From Oscillospiraceae bacterium (GTDB taxonomy: Bacteria > Bacillota > Clostridia > Oscillospirales > Ruminococcaceae): DNA of 8,184 nt. A program made the translations under genes and the position numbers. Positions 1-6,476 of this stretch are shown one piece after another. The notes below the pieces were generated by a model, which had not been told where the DNA came from, searched no databases, and saw nothing but the letters and a program-made list of their open reading frames with translations. The stretch spans positions 1 through 8,184 of the forward strand of contig JAGAKC010000383.1 in assembly GCA_017848155.1 (NCBI GenBank), given 5' to 3'. The stretch's first letter is position 1. Each line of letters starts with the position of its first letter.

Positions 1-2
1 AT

Positions 3-62
3 CTCCTTTATAATCGTATTCTAACCTATTTTTATTATAGCATATACCGTAGGATTTTTCAA
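3..62 (-). promoter_or_regulatory. Leftward promoter and ribosome site of a gene beyond the left edge
   Basis: Read on the minus strand there is a -35 box TTGAAA (62..57), a 17-bp spacer, and a -10 box TATAAT (39..34) preceded by TG one base away (an extended -10). This is close to the sigma-A consensus. Transcription would start near base 27. At 9..3 the minus strand reads AAAGGAG, a strong Shine-Dalgarno sequence whose start codon would fall just outside the window. Together they imply a gene transcribed leftward, divergent from rny. The gene itself cannot be seen or identified here. Confidence 0.75.
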
Positions 63-66
63 GGGG

Positions 67-89
67 TATCATATCTGTTTTATATGATA
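67..89. promoter_or_regulatory. Perfect 8-bp inverted repeat just upstream of the leftward promoter
   Basis: TATCATAT (67-74) and ATATGATA (82-89) are exact inverted copies separated by 7 bases. The repeat lies 4 bp upstream of the -35 box of the leftward promoter, where an activator or repressor could bind. A further copy of TATCATAT occurs at 354-361 in the rny leader. The motif is A+T-rich, so a chance match is possible. No regulator family is recognised. Confidence 0.35.
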
Positions 90-119
90 AGCGACGAATG
101 CGCTGTACCGGTCGTTTTG

Positions 120-155
120 TTACACAGGTGTGTAATCCTTTACATGCTTTACACA
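120..155. promoter_or_regulatory. Cluster of TTACA(CA) half-sites, candidate operator
   Basis: TTACACA (120-126) and TGTGTAA (129-135) form a perfect 7-2-7 inverted repeat. TTACA recurs at 140-144 and TTACACA at 149-155. That gives four half-sites in 36 bp, three of them the full 7-mer, with alternating orientation at the left end. The cluster is about 57 bp upstream of the leftward -35 box and about 41 bp upstream of the rny -35 box, so it could control either or both promoters. It does not match the Rex, NrdR, LexA, CodY or BirA site patterns I know. Operator function is inference. Confidence 0.4.
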
Positions 156-196
156 AAAAATATGTGCATTTTAGTATAAAAAACCGAGTTTTTCAC

Positions 197-225
197 TTGA
201 CATTTTTGTGATTATGTAGTAAAAT
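197..225 (+). promoter_or_regulatory. Sigma-A type promoter for rny
   Basis: A perfect -35 hexamer TTGACA (197-202) is followed by a 17-bp spacer and the -10 hexamer TAAAAT (220-225), one mismatch from TATAAT. Transcription would begin near base 232, giving rny an untranslated leader of roughly 280 nt. A second TATAAT lies at 315-320 but has no convincing -35 box, so this is the better candidate for the main rny promoter. Confidence 0.75.
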
Positions 226-231
226 AGAATA

Positions 232-514
232 GGCTATTTGATAGGGTGTGAAACTGCACCCTAAAGAAAGCTGGACGTTTATATCTAAATTTTTTATATA
301 TAGCGTTATGGCGGTATAATATATGATTACCACGGAAAGCTATTACATAAATTTATCATATGTTTCATTCTGAAATACGGCGAAGTTGGTCGCCGCTGTG
401 ATATTACCGTAATGAATGTGCATTACCGGTGTTCAGATATATGTCTGACCTGTTTGTTATTTTCCATAATTATATATTTCTCCGCCGATACAAAATAAGG
501 AGGGAAATATAACG
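232..514 (+). other. Long structured 5' leader of rny, no recognised RNA family
   Basis: This leader of about 280 nt contains several possible stem-loops. One pairs AGGGTG (243-248) with CACCCT (257-262). A second pairs CGGCGA (378-383) with TCGCCG (390-395) around a 6-nt loop. A third pairs 406-414 with 421-430 (nine pairs and one bulged C) around a 6-nt loop. A small one joins 433-438 with 443-448. The stretch from 280 to 360 is A+T-rich. I compared it by eye with the preQ1, fluoride, cobalamin, THF and c-di-GMP riboswitch patterns and found no match. It could act in mRNA stability or autoregulation of RNase Y, but that is conjecture. No convincing coding sequence is present. Confidence 0.45.
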
Positions 515-2116
515 ATGATCGACGAATTGACCTGTGTGTTGATCGGAGTTGCTGCTTTCCTTGTCGGCGCAGTTGTCTGCGGATTTATTTGTTTTAAGCT
601 GGGTGTAAAGCACCGCATAAAGACCGCAGAGGCACAGTTCGAGTCGGCAGAAAAGGAAGCCGCAAGGATCATTCAGGAAGCCAATGAAAAGGCTGAGACC
701 AAGAAAAAGACAGCACTTGTTGAGGCAAAGGACGAGATACACAAGCTCCGTTCCAGCGCCGAAAAAGAGATCCAGCACCTTAAGAACGACACTGAGCGTG
801 AGCTGAAGGAGCGCAGAAGCGAGCTTTCACGCTCCGAGCGCAGACTGCAGCAGAAGGAAGAGAATCTGGACAAAAAGACAGACAAGATGGAGAAGCTGGA
901 GGAGCAGCTTCACGCAAAGCACAAGAAGGCTGACGAGAAGATCGCAGAGGCTGAACAGCTGAAGTCGAGCCAGATGGACATTCTGGAGCGTATCTCGGGC
1001 TTTACCACAGAGCAGGCGAAGGATCACCTGCTTATGATGCTTGACAGTGAGCTTTCTCACGAAAAGGCTGTAAAGATCGCGGCATACGACCAGAAGATAA
1101 AGGACGAGTCCGATGAGAAGGCAAGACAGTACATCTCTCTTGCCATCGCAAGACTTGCTGCGGACACTGTATCCGAAACTGCTGTTTCGGTGGTGGCTAT
1201 CCCCAATGACGAGATGAAGGGCCGTATCATAGGCCGTGAGGGTCGTAACATTCGTGCTATCGAAACGCTTACAGGCGTTGATCTTATCATTGATGACACG
1301 CCCGAGGCTATCACGCTTTCGAGCTTTGACCACGTAAGACGTGAGATCGCACGCATTGCGCTTGAGCGCCTTATCCAGGATGGCCGTATCCATCCCGCAC
1401 GCATCGAGGAAACTGTTGAAAAGGCTCGCCGTGAGGTAGAGCTCCGCATCAAGCAGGAGGGTGAGCGTGCCGTTATGGAGACCAACGTAAACGGTCTTAA
1501 TCATGAGCTGGTACGTCTTATCGGACGACTTAAGTACAGAACTTCCTACAGACAGAACGTGCTCAACCACTCTATCGAGGTCGCACATCTCGCAGGTATC
1601 ATGGCGAGCGAGCTTGGTGTTGATCCTGCGCTTGCAAGACGTGCGGGTCTGCTGCACGATATCGGTAAGGCGCTTGACCACGAGATCGAAGGCTCCCACG
1701 TACAGATCGGTGTTGATGTCTGCAAGAAGTACAAGGAGAGCAACGAGGTCATCCACGCTATCGAGGCTCACCACGGCGATGTTGAGTGCAGGACGGTTAT
1801 CGCTGCGCTTGTACAGGCTGCCGACGCTATCAGCGCCGCAAGACCTGCCGCAAGAAGCGAGAACTACGAGAACTACATCAAGCGTCTTGAAAAGCTTGAG
1901 GAGATATGCAACAGCTACAACGGTGTTGACAAGTCCTTTGCCATCCAGGCAGGCCGTGAGGTTCGCATCATGCTGAAGCCTGAGGCTGTGAATGACGACG
2001 GCATGAAGGTGCTCGCAAGAGATATCGCAAAGCGCATCGAGAGCGAGATGGAGTATCCCGGACAGATCAAGGTAAATCTCATCCGTGAGAGCCGTGCTAT
2101 CGACTACGCAAAGTAA
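515..2116 (+). CDS. rny: Ribonuclease Y (membrane-anchored endoribonuclease)
   Basis: RNase Y starts the decay of many mRNAs in Firmicutes by single-strand endonucleolytic cuts and works at the inner face of the membrane. The 533-residue product is close to the usual length of about 520 and has the full architecture. It has an N-terminal membrane anchor (residues about 8-28), a long charged coiled coil rich in E, K, R and Q (about 35-155), a KH RNA-binding domain with [12 protein letters not shown] at 236-247, and an HD phosphohydrolase domain. HD residues are H352 in [12 protein letters not shown]381-D382 in [12 protein letters not shown], the H419-H420 pair and D437 in QAADAIS. The start at 515 follows AAGGAGGG (497-504) at a 10-nt spacing. 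The gene stands alone: promoter and long leader upstream, divergent gene to the left, convergent operon to the right. No defect is seen and the assignment is secure. Confidence 0.97.
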   Translation: MIDELTCVLIGVAAFLVGAVVCGFICFKLGVKHRIKTAEAQFESAEKEAARIIQEANEKAETKKKTALVEAKDEIHKLRSSAEKEIQHLKNDTERELKERRSELSRSERRLQQKEENLDKKTDKMEKLEEQLHAKHKKADEKIAEAEQLKSSQMDILERISGFTTEQAKDHLLMMLDSELSHEKAVKIAAYDQKIKDESDEKARQYISLAIARLAADTVSETAVSVVAIPNDEMKGRIIGREGRNIRAIETLTGVDLIIDDTPEAITLSSFDHVRREIARIALERLIQDGRIHPARIEETVEKARREVELRIKQEGERAVMETNVNGLNHELVRLIGRLKYRTSYRQNVLNHSIEVAHLAGIMASELGVDPALARRAGLLHDIGKALDHEIEGSHVQIGVDVCKKYKESNEVIHAIEAHHGDVECRTVIAALVQAADAISAARPAARSENYENYIKRLEKLEEICNSYNGVDKSFAIQAGREVRIMLKPEAVNDDGMKVLARDIAKRIESEMEYPGQIKVNLIRESRAIDYAK

Positions 2117-2123
2117 ATAACAC

Positions 2124-2356
2124 AAAAGTGCTTTTGAAACCGTCGAAAAAGTCCCGTTGGGACTTTTCCGCCGAAGCATCCGCCCTGCATGCACTCATTG
2201 ACGGCGATGCCGTCAATTCGCACACTGGTGCGGATAGAAGTTATTTTTCCGACGCACATGTCGTCGGAAAAATTTATTAAAAATGCCCACTTCGTGGGCA
2301 AAGATATAGTTTTTCGACAAGCTGAAAAGTGCTTTTGAGTTTTCAAAAGCACTTTT
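2124..2356. repeat. Multi-hairpin intergenic element with 16-bp terminal inverted repeats
   Basis: The ends are exact inverted copies: AAAAGTGCTTTTGAAA (2124-2139) and its complement (2341-2356). A second inverted pair, GTCGAAAAA (2142-2150) and its complement (2310-2318), lies just inside. Between them are consecutive stem-loops with perfect stems: 2147-2155/2159-2167 (9 bp), 2197-2205/2209-2217 (9 bp), 2219-2223/2228-2232 (5 bp), 2243-2254/2262-2273 (12 bp), 2284-2290/2294-2300 (7 bp) and 2325-2338/2343-2356 (14 bp). The layout resembles small non-coding dispersed elements of the MITE or REP/BIME type. No clear target-site duplication flanks it, and copy number cannot be judged from one window. 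It begins 7 bp after the rny stop codon. No gene is seen on either strand. Confidence 0.6.
2147..2168 (+). terminator. Short hairpin soon after rny, possible weak terminator
   Basis: AAAAGTCCC (2147-2155) and GGGACTTTT (2159-2167) form a 9-bp stem with a GTT loop, 30 bases after the rny stop. Only four T residues follow the G+C part of the stem and they are themselves paired, so termination here would be inefficient. It may instead protect the 3' end of the mRNA. Confidence 0.35.
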
Positions 2357-2358
2357 TT
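2325..2358 (+). terminator. Intrinsic terminator of rny
   Basis: AAAAGTGCTTTTGA (2325-2338) and its complement (2343-2356) make a perfect 14-bp stem with a GTTT loop, followed by a run of six T (2353-2358). This is a typical Rho-independent terminator reading rightward. On the minus strand the stem is followed by TTTT, so it may also stop read-through from the opposite operon. The 5' arm is a second copy of the sequence at 2124-2137, so the 3' arm has two possible partners. Confidence 0.75.
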
Positions 2359-2408
2359 ATGTGGAAAATCGAAATAGAAGAAGTGCAGGAAGTCCACTGT
2401 TTAATATC

Positions 2409-2438
2409 ATCGGTGCCGTTGTAATAAACGGCACCGAT
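2409..2438 (-). terminator. Hairpin after the metallophosphoesterase, probable operon end
   Basis: ATCGGTGCCGTT (2409-2420) and its exact complement (2427-2438) form a 12-bp G+C-rich stem with a 6-nt loop, 3 bp past the stop codon of the minus-strand phosphoesterase gene. The minus strand then reads GATATTAAACAG, so there is no clear U-tract. It may be a weak terminator or a 3'-end stabilising hairpin. Confidence 0.5.
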
Positions 2439-2441
2439 CTG

Positions 2442-3269
2442 TTATGTAATTAGTCCTATATTCCTCGCAGCTTCTGTCCATAGCTCCTCGTTCTCGGTGC
2501 GGTCGGGGTACAGAGCCAGCAGCCGTGCTACCTCGTCAGAGCAGTCAACGGCATATTCCCGACCCGTGCGCAGCATCTTCATGGTACCGAGTCCCCACAT
2601 TCCCGACATGTTAAGCATACCGCTTTCGCCGAATCCGCCGCATACAGCCTCGATATCGTAATCAAGGTGTATTATTTCAGCGTCCCAGCGGTCTGTATAT
2701 TCAAGCACCGCAAAGAAAGCGCCTGTTTCTCCGTTTGGTACTCCAAGGGAGCCGCAGTTTACTATCAGCCTGCCGTCCTGTCTGTATACCAGCGGGTAGT
2801 GACTGTGCGCACACAACAGAACCGATGAGGTCATGCCTTGTACCGCAGCTTCAAGAAGCTCCTCTGGCGGCTGCTTCTGACGTGGAGTATGATAGGGCGG
2901 CACATGCACGGTGTGTATGCTGCCGAAAATGTCAAGCTCCACGGGCATCTGCGAAAACCAGTCCAGTGCAGCGCCGTCAAGGCTGTTGTAGGTGTACAGC
3001 AGCGCACCGCTCCTGCTGCCTTGCTTCCAGCCACTGGGAGAAGCACGGTGCTTAAGCAGATAATCCTCACGGTTTCCACGGATGAAAAAGCATTTGTACT
3101 CCTTTGAAACGGCCTGCAGGATATCCACAGTTTTCTGCGGATAAGGGCAATCCGTGACATAGTCGCCGAGAAACACTATTCCGTCGATATCATGACGGCG
3201 CACCCACCTGATGCAGGCTTCCAGTGCGATATGGTTTGAGTGGATATCTCCTATGGCGGCAAGCTTCAT
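2442..3269 (-). CDS. Calcineurin-like metallophosphoesterase (YfcE/MJ0936-like), substrate unknown
   Basis: The 275-residue protein has the ordered metal-binding motifs of the calcineurin-like phosphoesterase fold: GDIHSN (D8, H10), GDYVTD (D36), GNRE (N66) and, near the end of the catalytic core, AHSHYP (H155, H157), followed by NCGSLGVPN. GNRE replaces the commoner GNHE or GNCD. These motifs indicate a dinuclear-metal phosphodiesterase or phosphatase, probably cytoplasmic since no signal peptide is seen. The substrate cannot be inferred. Residues after about 205 lie beyond the catalytic core and match nothing I recognise. I chose the start at 3269 because it begins directly with MKLAAIGDIHSN and has AGAGGTG at a suitable distance upstream. 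In-frame ATGs at 3287 and 3398 lack such a site and lie within bioY. It starts 14 bp after the bioY stop and closes the operon. Confidence 0.9.
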   Translation of the reverse strand: MKLAAIGDIHSNHIALEACIRWVRRHDIDGIVFLGDYVTDCPYPQKTVDILQAVSKEYKCFFIRGNREDYLLKHRASPSGWKQGSRSGALLYTYNSLDGAALDWFSQMPVELDIFGSIHTVHVPPYHTPRQKQPPEELLEAAVQGMTSSVLLCAHSHYPLVYRQDGRLIVNCGSLGVPNGETGAFFAVLEYTDRWDAEIIHLDYDIEAVCGGFGESGMLNMSGMWGLGTMKMLRTGREYAVDCSDEVARLLALYPDRTENEELWTEAARNIGLIT

Positions 3270-3283
3270 CCTGTTCACCTCTG

Positions 3284-3850
3284 TCATGTACTGTTTTTCT
3301 CCGTCATCATCGGACGGAGCTTTTTTCTGAGAACGACGGACACCGCACAGGCGGCGGCTATTTTGACCGCATCGCCTGCCAGAAACGGCACGACGCAACC
3401 AAGCAGTGCGGCTGATAGGTCAGAGCCTGTGAACATCATGAACCATGCTGTGCCGATAATGTACAGCGTGACAGTGCCTGCTGCCATTCCGACCGCCATA
3501 AGGGCAGGCTTTGCGCAGGACTTTTCCGTGAAAAGACCTGTAATAAAAGCACAGGGGAGATAGCCGATAAGAAATCCGCCTGTTACACCTGCGATGACCG
3601 CAGGTCCGCCCGTAAAACCCGAGTATACGGGAAGTCCCACAAGTCCTATCAGCAGATACACCGCCACAGCCAGTGTGCCACGGATACTGCCGAGAAGAGC
3701 GCCCGAAATATACACCGCAAAGGTAGCAAGCGACAGCGGCACTGCCGACGGCAGCGGTATCGTAAACGGTGCGGCAATGCATATAAGGGCTGCTGTGATG
3801 GCGGTGAATACCGTCATTCGCAGCTGTGTGCTGCGTCTGTCACAGCTCAT
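3284..3850 (-). CDS. bioY: Biotin transporter BioY (ECF substrate-binding component)
   Basis: BioY is the membrane S component that captures biotin and works alone or with the shared ECF energising module (EcfA, EcfA', EcfT). The 188-residue product is the expected size and very hydrophobic, with about six membrane segments (roughly 14-34, 38-55, 58-75, 84-106, 115-140, 146-172). It carries the family signatures: GLPVYSGFTGGPAVIAGVTG followed by GFLIGY at 72-97, and FLAGDAVK at 156-163 with the conserved GD..K. No ecf genes are in the window, so an energising module would be encoded elsewhere. The ATG at 3850 lies inside recR (11-bp overlap) with only a weak GGAAA upstream, suggesting translational coupling. 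A later start at 3817 is possible but has no ribosome site. No biotin operator is seen. Confidence 0.92.
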   Translation of the reverse strand: MSCDRRSTQLRMTVFTAITAALICIAAPFTIPLPSAVPLSLATFAVYISGALLGSIRGTLAVAVYLLIGLVGLPVYSGFTGGPAVIAGVTGGFLIGYLPCAFITGLFTEKSCAKPALMAVGMAAGTVTLYIIGTAWFMMFTGSDLSAALLGCVVPFLAGDAVKIAAACAVSVVLRKKLRPMMTEKNST

Positions 3851-4436
3851 TTCGGTTTTCCAGCGCCTTAAGCAGTGTTACGTCATCCGCAAATTCAAGT
3901 GCGGAGCCTGCGGGCAGACCGTAGGCAAGGCGGGAGACCTTGATGCCCATAGGCTTTATTAGCCTGCCGATATATACGGCGGTAGCTTCGCCCTCAACGG
4001 TGGGGTTTGTCGCCATTATGACTTCCTTTGCATCGGAAAGGCGGCTCATAAGCTCCTTTATCTTAAGGTCCTCTGCGGTAACTCCGTCCATGGGCGAAAG
4101 CAGACCGTGCAGCACATGGTACACTCCGTCATAGCCGCCCGAGCGCTCGAATGCCGAAACGTCCTTAGGCGATTCCACGACACATATCACGCCCTTGTCA
4201 CGGTCGTCAGCTCCGCAAAGCTCACAAACATCACGGTCGGTGAAATTCTGACAGCAGCGGCATAGCTGCACTCCACGGCGTGCCTTGACGAGCGCATCGG
4301 CAAACTCGTCCACCTCCTCGGGTGGGAGATTCAGCATGTGGTATGCAAGCCTCTGTGCGGTCTTTATTCCGATTCCGGGCAGCTTTGCAAACTGCTCCGC
4401 CGCAAGCGCAAGAGGAGCGGAAATAAATTCAGCCAT
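3840..4436 (-). CDS. recR: Recombination mediator RecR
   Basis: RecR acts with RecO (and RecF) to load RecA onto SSB-coated single-stranded DNA during gap repair and recombination. It forms a ring-shaped clamp. At 198 residues it is full length. It has an N-terminal helix-hairpin-helix (LPGIGIKTAQRLAYHML, about 19-35), a four-cysteine zinc site (C59, C62, C71, C74; C61 is an extra cysteine), and a Toprim domain with CVVESPKDVSAFERSG (about 85-100) and TNPTVEGEATA (143-153). The C-terminal segment GLPAGSALEFADDVTL is also typical. The start is one base after the comEC stop with GGAG six bases upstream, so the two are tightly coupled. ybaB and dnaX further upstream match the widespread dnaX-ybaB-recR order, interrupted here by comEC. 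Confidence 0.97.
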   Translation of the reverse strand: MAEFISAPLALAAEQFAKLPGIGIKTAQRLAYHMLNLPPEEVDEFADALVKARRGVQLCRCCQNFTDRDVCELCGADDRDKGVICVVESPKDVSAFERSGGYDGVYHVLHGLLSPMDGVTAEDLKIKELMSRLSDAKEVIMATNPTVEGEATAVYIGRLIKPMGIKVSRLAYGLPAGSALEFADDVTLLKALENRNEL

Positions 4437-4437
4437 A

Positions 4438-6405
4438 TCATTCTCCAGCCTTTCTTAGTTCTATAATAAATTTCTCATCAAATATGTTTATCCCGTTTTC
4501 GGGCAGCAGATTCTGCCTTGATGAAACATAGAGCGGATATCTTACATCGCCGTATGACGGGCAGCTCAGCTTGTAGCCTGTGTACATGACAGCGTCGGCT
4601 GAAGCGTCCGTGTCGCCCGACTTTGCGCAGGATATCGTGAAGCCGCAAACGTCTATCATTCGCACATCCTTGTCCGTTACGGAAAGCCTGTCGGAGCATT
4701 CCTGCGTCGTGACCAGCTCACCCAACGGGTAGATATCATGCAGCAGCAGTATCGACTGTGCTCCCTGCGGTGTAAGGTCAGGCGCTATCACGCTGTGCAG
4801 GCGGTATATGCCGCTGCTTAGCAGACAGTCGGCGAGCCTGCTTTCAAGCTCCGCACCTTCTCCTGCCAGAAATACGGTGGCCTCGTGCCTGTCGCAGACG
4901 ACCGCCGCACCGCTGCTTCCGTCAGATACGAATATCACCCTGTGCTGATATCCTGTTATGATAAGGCTCAGTGCAACTGCGGCGGCAGAGCCTGTGCCAA
5001 AGACGCACATTCCCACGTGCAGAAAGCTGTCGGGAGCTGTCACGGCAAGCGTCAGTGAAAGCATGCACAGCAGTGCGATAAGTCCTGCCCCGTCAAAGTC
5101 CAGCACCAGCCACAGGCGGTTGTCGCTGCCGAAAAACAGTATCACATGATAAGCAGCCTTTATCATCAGCCCCAGCGGCAGCAGCATAAACGGAAGTCCC
5201 GTAAACGCAAACAGCACGCCCAGCGCAAGCGCAGCCGTAAAGACAGGCGTAAGCACAACGGTAGCAAAAGCTCCGACCAGTGATATTCCGCCGAAAGCGC
5301 CTACGCTTATCGGGGCGATGCAGATAACTGCGCACACGGATGAAAGAAAGCTGTCAAGTATCAGCTTGACTGCCTTTGGAGCTTTGGGGATAAGGCTCCT
5401 CACCATCCTGCAGCACTGCGGACCTACGACCGAAACACCCATTACCGACATCTGAAAACCGATGTCGAGCATCACGTATGGCGTGAAAACGGTCATGATG
5501 AGCACGGAAATGCAAAGCGAATTGAGCGTGTCGGTGCTGCGTGCGATAAGCGGTCCGAGGTTGCATATGAAAAGCATTATTCCTGCACGAAGTACAGTGG
5601 GGTCGGCTCCGAAAAACAGCACCGCAAGAGGTATGCAGAATGCGGACAGCACTGCCCTGAAGCGTCGGTGGCCTCCTGCCATGGCGAGTATGACCGACAT
5701 GATTATAACGAAGTGCGAGCCGCTGACCGCAGTAAAGTGCATGACTCCGCTCACCTTTGCCGCATGGCGCAGCTTAGCCGAAAACCCCGATGTATCGCCG
5801 AAAAGCAGTCCCTGTGTGAGCGCTGCGGTATCGCCGTCGCTTATTTCAGCTACCTGTGCGGCAAGACTCCGTCGGAATTCCGCCATGGTGCGGATAATAC
5901 TGTGCTCGGGACGCTGTATGCTGTGAAGCTCCTCTATCGTTGCGGACATGCATATCCGCTGTGCGGTGGTATTGCGTACCCTGTCGGAAAGCGAAAATCG
6001 TCCCGTGAGTACATCGCCCTCCAGAAGATCATTGCCGTAGTAGAATGAAACGGATGTACCGTGTCCGCCAAGCGTAGTATCAGCATAGTACATCGCATAT
6101 CCGCCGTAGTCATATTTTGAGCTGACGATAACGGAAAGCTCCTGCGCAGTACCGCTGTAAGAGAGTATAGGCTGGCATACGAATGAAATGAACATCGTGA
6201 CCGCCGCCATACCTGCGCAAAGTGCTGCCGCACTCGGGAACGCTTTTCTGTACATACAGAATGCTACTGCCGCAAGAACGGCCGCAGCTGCGACCATTAT
6301 CACTGCCATGATACCGCCGTCCGAGCAGAGTATTATACCTGCCGCAAAGAAAGGCGCCGTGCGCACGGGCAGCAGCTTCATCCTGCTTTGTAGTTCTTTG
6401 TTCAT
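4438..6405 (-). CDS. comEC: ComEC/Rec2-family DNA uptake channel with a degenerate C-terminal domain
   Basis: ComEC forms the membrane channel for single-stranded DNA during natural transformation. The 655-residue protein has N-terminal membrane segments (about 15-80), a soluble region (about 82-185), and the competence domain: GLLFGDTSGFS (199-209) and GVMHFTAVSGSH (220-231), matching the family GxxHxLAVSGxH pattern, then DPTVLRAG (268-275) and IGFQMSV (315-321) among many hydrophobic helices to about 485. The remaining 170 residues align by eye with the metallo-beta-lactamase-like domain (VIFVSDGSSGAAVV in place of FLDVGQGDAILI), but HxDxDH is absent; the equivalent stretch reads IAPDLTPQG. 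The domain is also shorter than usual. The start at 6405 has no clear ribosome site; M9 (6381) is an alternative. No comEA is visible. Confidence 0.9.
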   Translation of the reverse strand: MNKELQSRMKLLPVRTAPFFAAGIILCSDGGIMAVIMVAAAAVLAAVAFCMYRKAFPSAAALCAGMAAVTMFISFVCQPILSYSGTAQELSVIVSSKYDYGGYAMYYADTTLGGHGTSVSFYYGNDLLEGDVLTGRFSLSDRVRNTTAQRICMSATIEELHSIQRPEHSIIRTMAEFRRSLAAQVAEISDGDTAALTQGLLFGDTSGFSAKLRHAAKVSGVMHFTAVSGSHFVIIMSVILAMAGGHRRFRAVLSAFCIPLAVLFFGADPTVLRAGIMLFICNLGPLIARSTDTLNSLCISVLIMTVFTPYVMLDIGFQMSVMGVSVVGPQCCRMVRSLIPKAPKAVKLILDSFLSSVCAVICIAPISVGAFGGISLVGAFATVVLTPVFTAALALGVLFAFTGLPFMLLPLGLMIKAAYHVILFFGSDNRLWLVLDFDGAGLIALLCMLSLTLAVTAPDSFLHVGMCVFGTGSAAAVALSLIITGYQHRVIFVSDGSSGAAVVCDRHEATVFLAGEGAELESRLADCLLSSGIYRLHSVIAPDLTPQGAQSILLLHDIYPLGELVTTQECSDRLSVTDKDVRMIDVCGFTISCAKSGDTDASADAVMYTGYKLSCPSYGDVRYPLYVSSRQNLLPENGINIFDEKFIIELRKAGE

Positions 6406-6414
6406 ATTCTGACC

Positions 6415-6448
6415 AATAAAAACGGCGGCATGAGATATACCGCCGTTT
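6415..6448 (-). terminator. Intrinsic terminator between ybaB and comEC
   Basis: On the minus strand AAACGGCGG (6448..6440) pairs with CCGCCGTTT (6428..6420) as a perfect 9-bp, G+C-rich stem with an 11-nt loop. The strand then continues with T residues (TTTTT at 6422..6418, then ATT). This is a standard Rho-independent terminator about 30 nt after ybaB. It ends only about 10 nt before the comEC ATG, leaving no room for a separate promoter after it, so comEC expression would depend on read-through or on control of this hairpin. Confidence 0.75.
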
Positions 6449-6476
6449 ACAGATATTCTTTTCTGCGGTGTGGCTA

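Noticed and set aside
243..285. Possible preQ1-type riboswitch (short hairpin followed by an A-rich tail)
   Set aside because: The loop and tail do not show the conserved preQ1-I residues or the pairing needed for its pseudoknot, and the downstream gene is unrelated to queuosine.
315..320. Second TATAAT as an alternative rny promoter
   Set aside because: No acceptable -35 box lies 16-18 bp upstream, and there is no TG extension; the promoter at 197-225 is much better.
323..373. 16-codon upstream open frame in the rny leader
   Set aside because: No ribosome site precedes it and it begins 2 bp after a TATAAT-like sequence; a chance open frame is more likely.
827..2194. Long open frame (455 codons) antisense to rny
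   Set aside because: It is opposite a textbook rny and results from that gene's codon usage. The translation shows no recognisable domain, and it runs into the hairpin element.
2104..2397. 97-codon minus-strand frame across the hairpin element
   Set aside because: It consists mostly of translated inverted repeats, overlaps the rny stop region and has no family features. Treated as spurious.
3270..3398. Longer metallophosphoesterase start at 3398 or 3287
   Set aside because: The extra N-terminal residues are arginine-rich translation of bioY DNA in another frame and lack a ribosome site; the ATG at 3269 has AGAGGTG upstream and begins right at the conserved catalytic strand.
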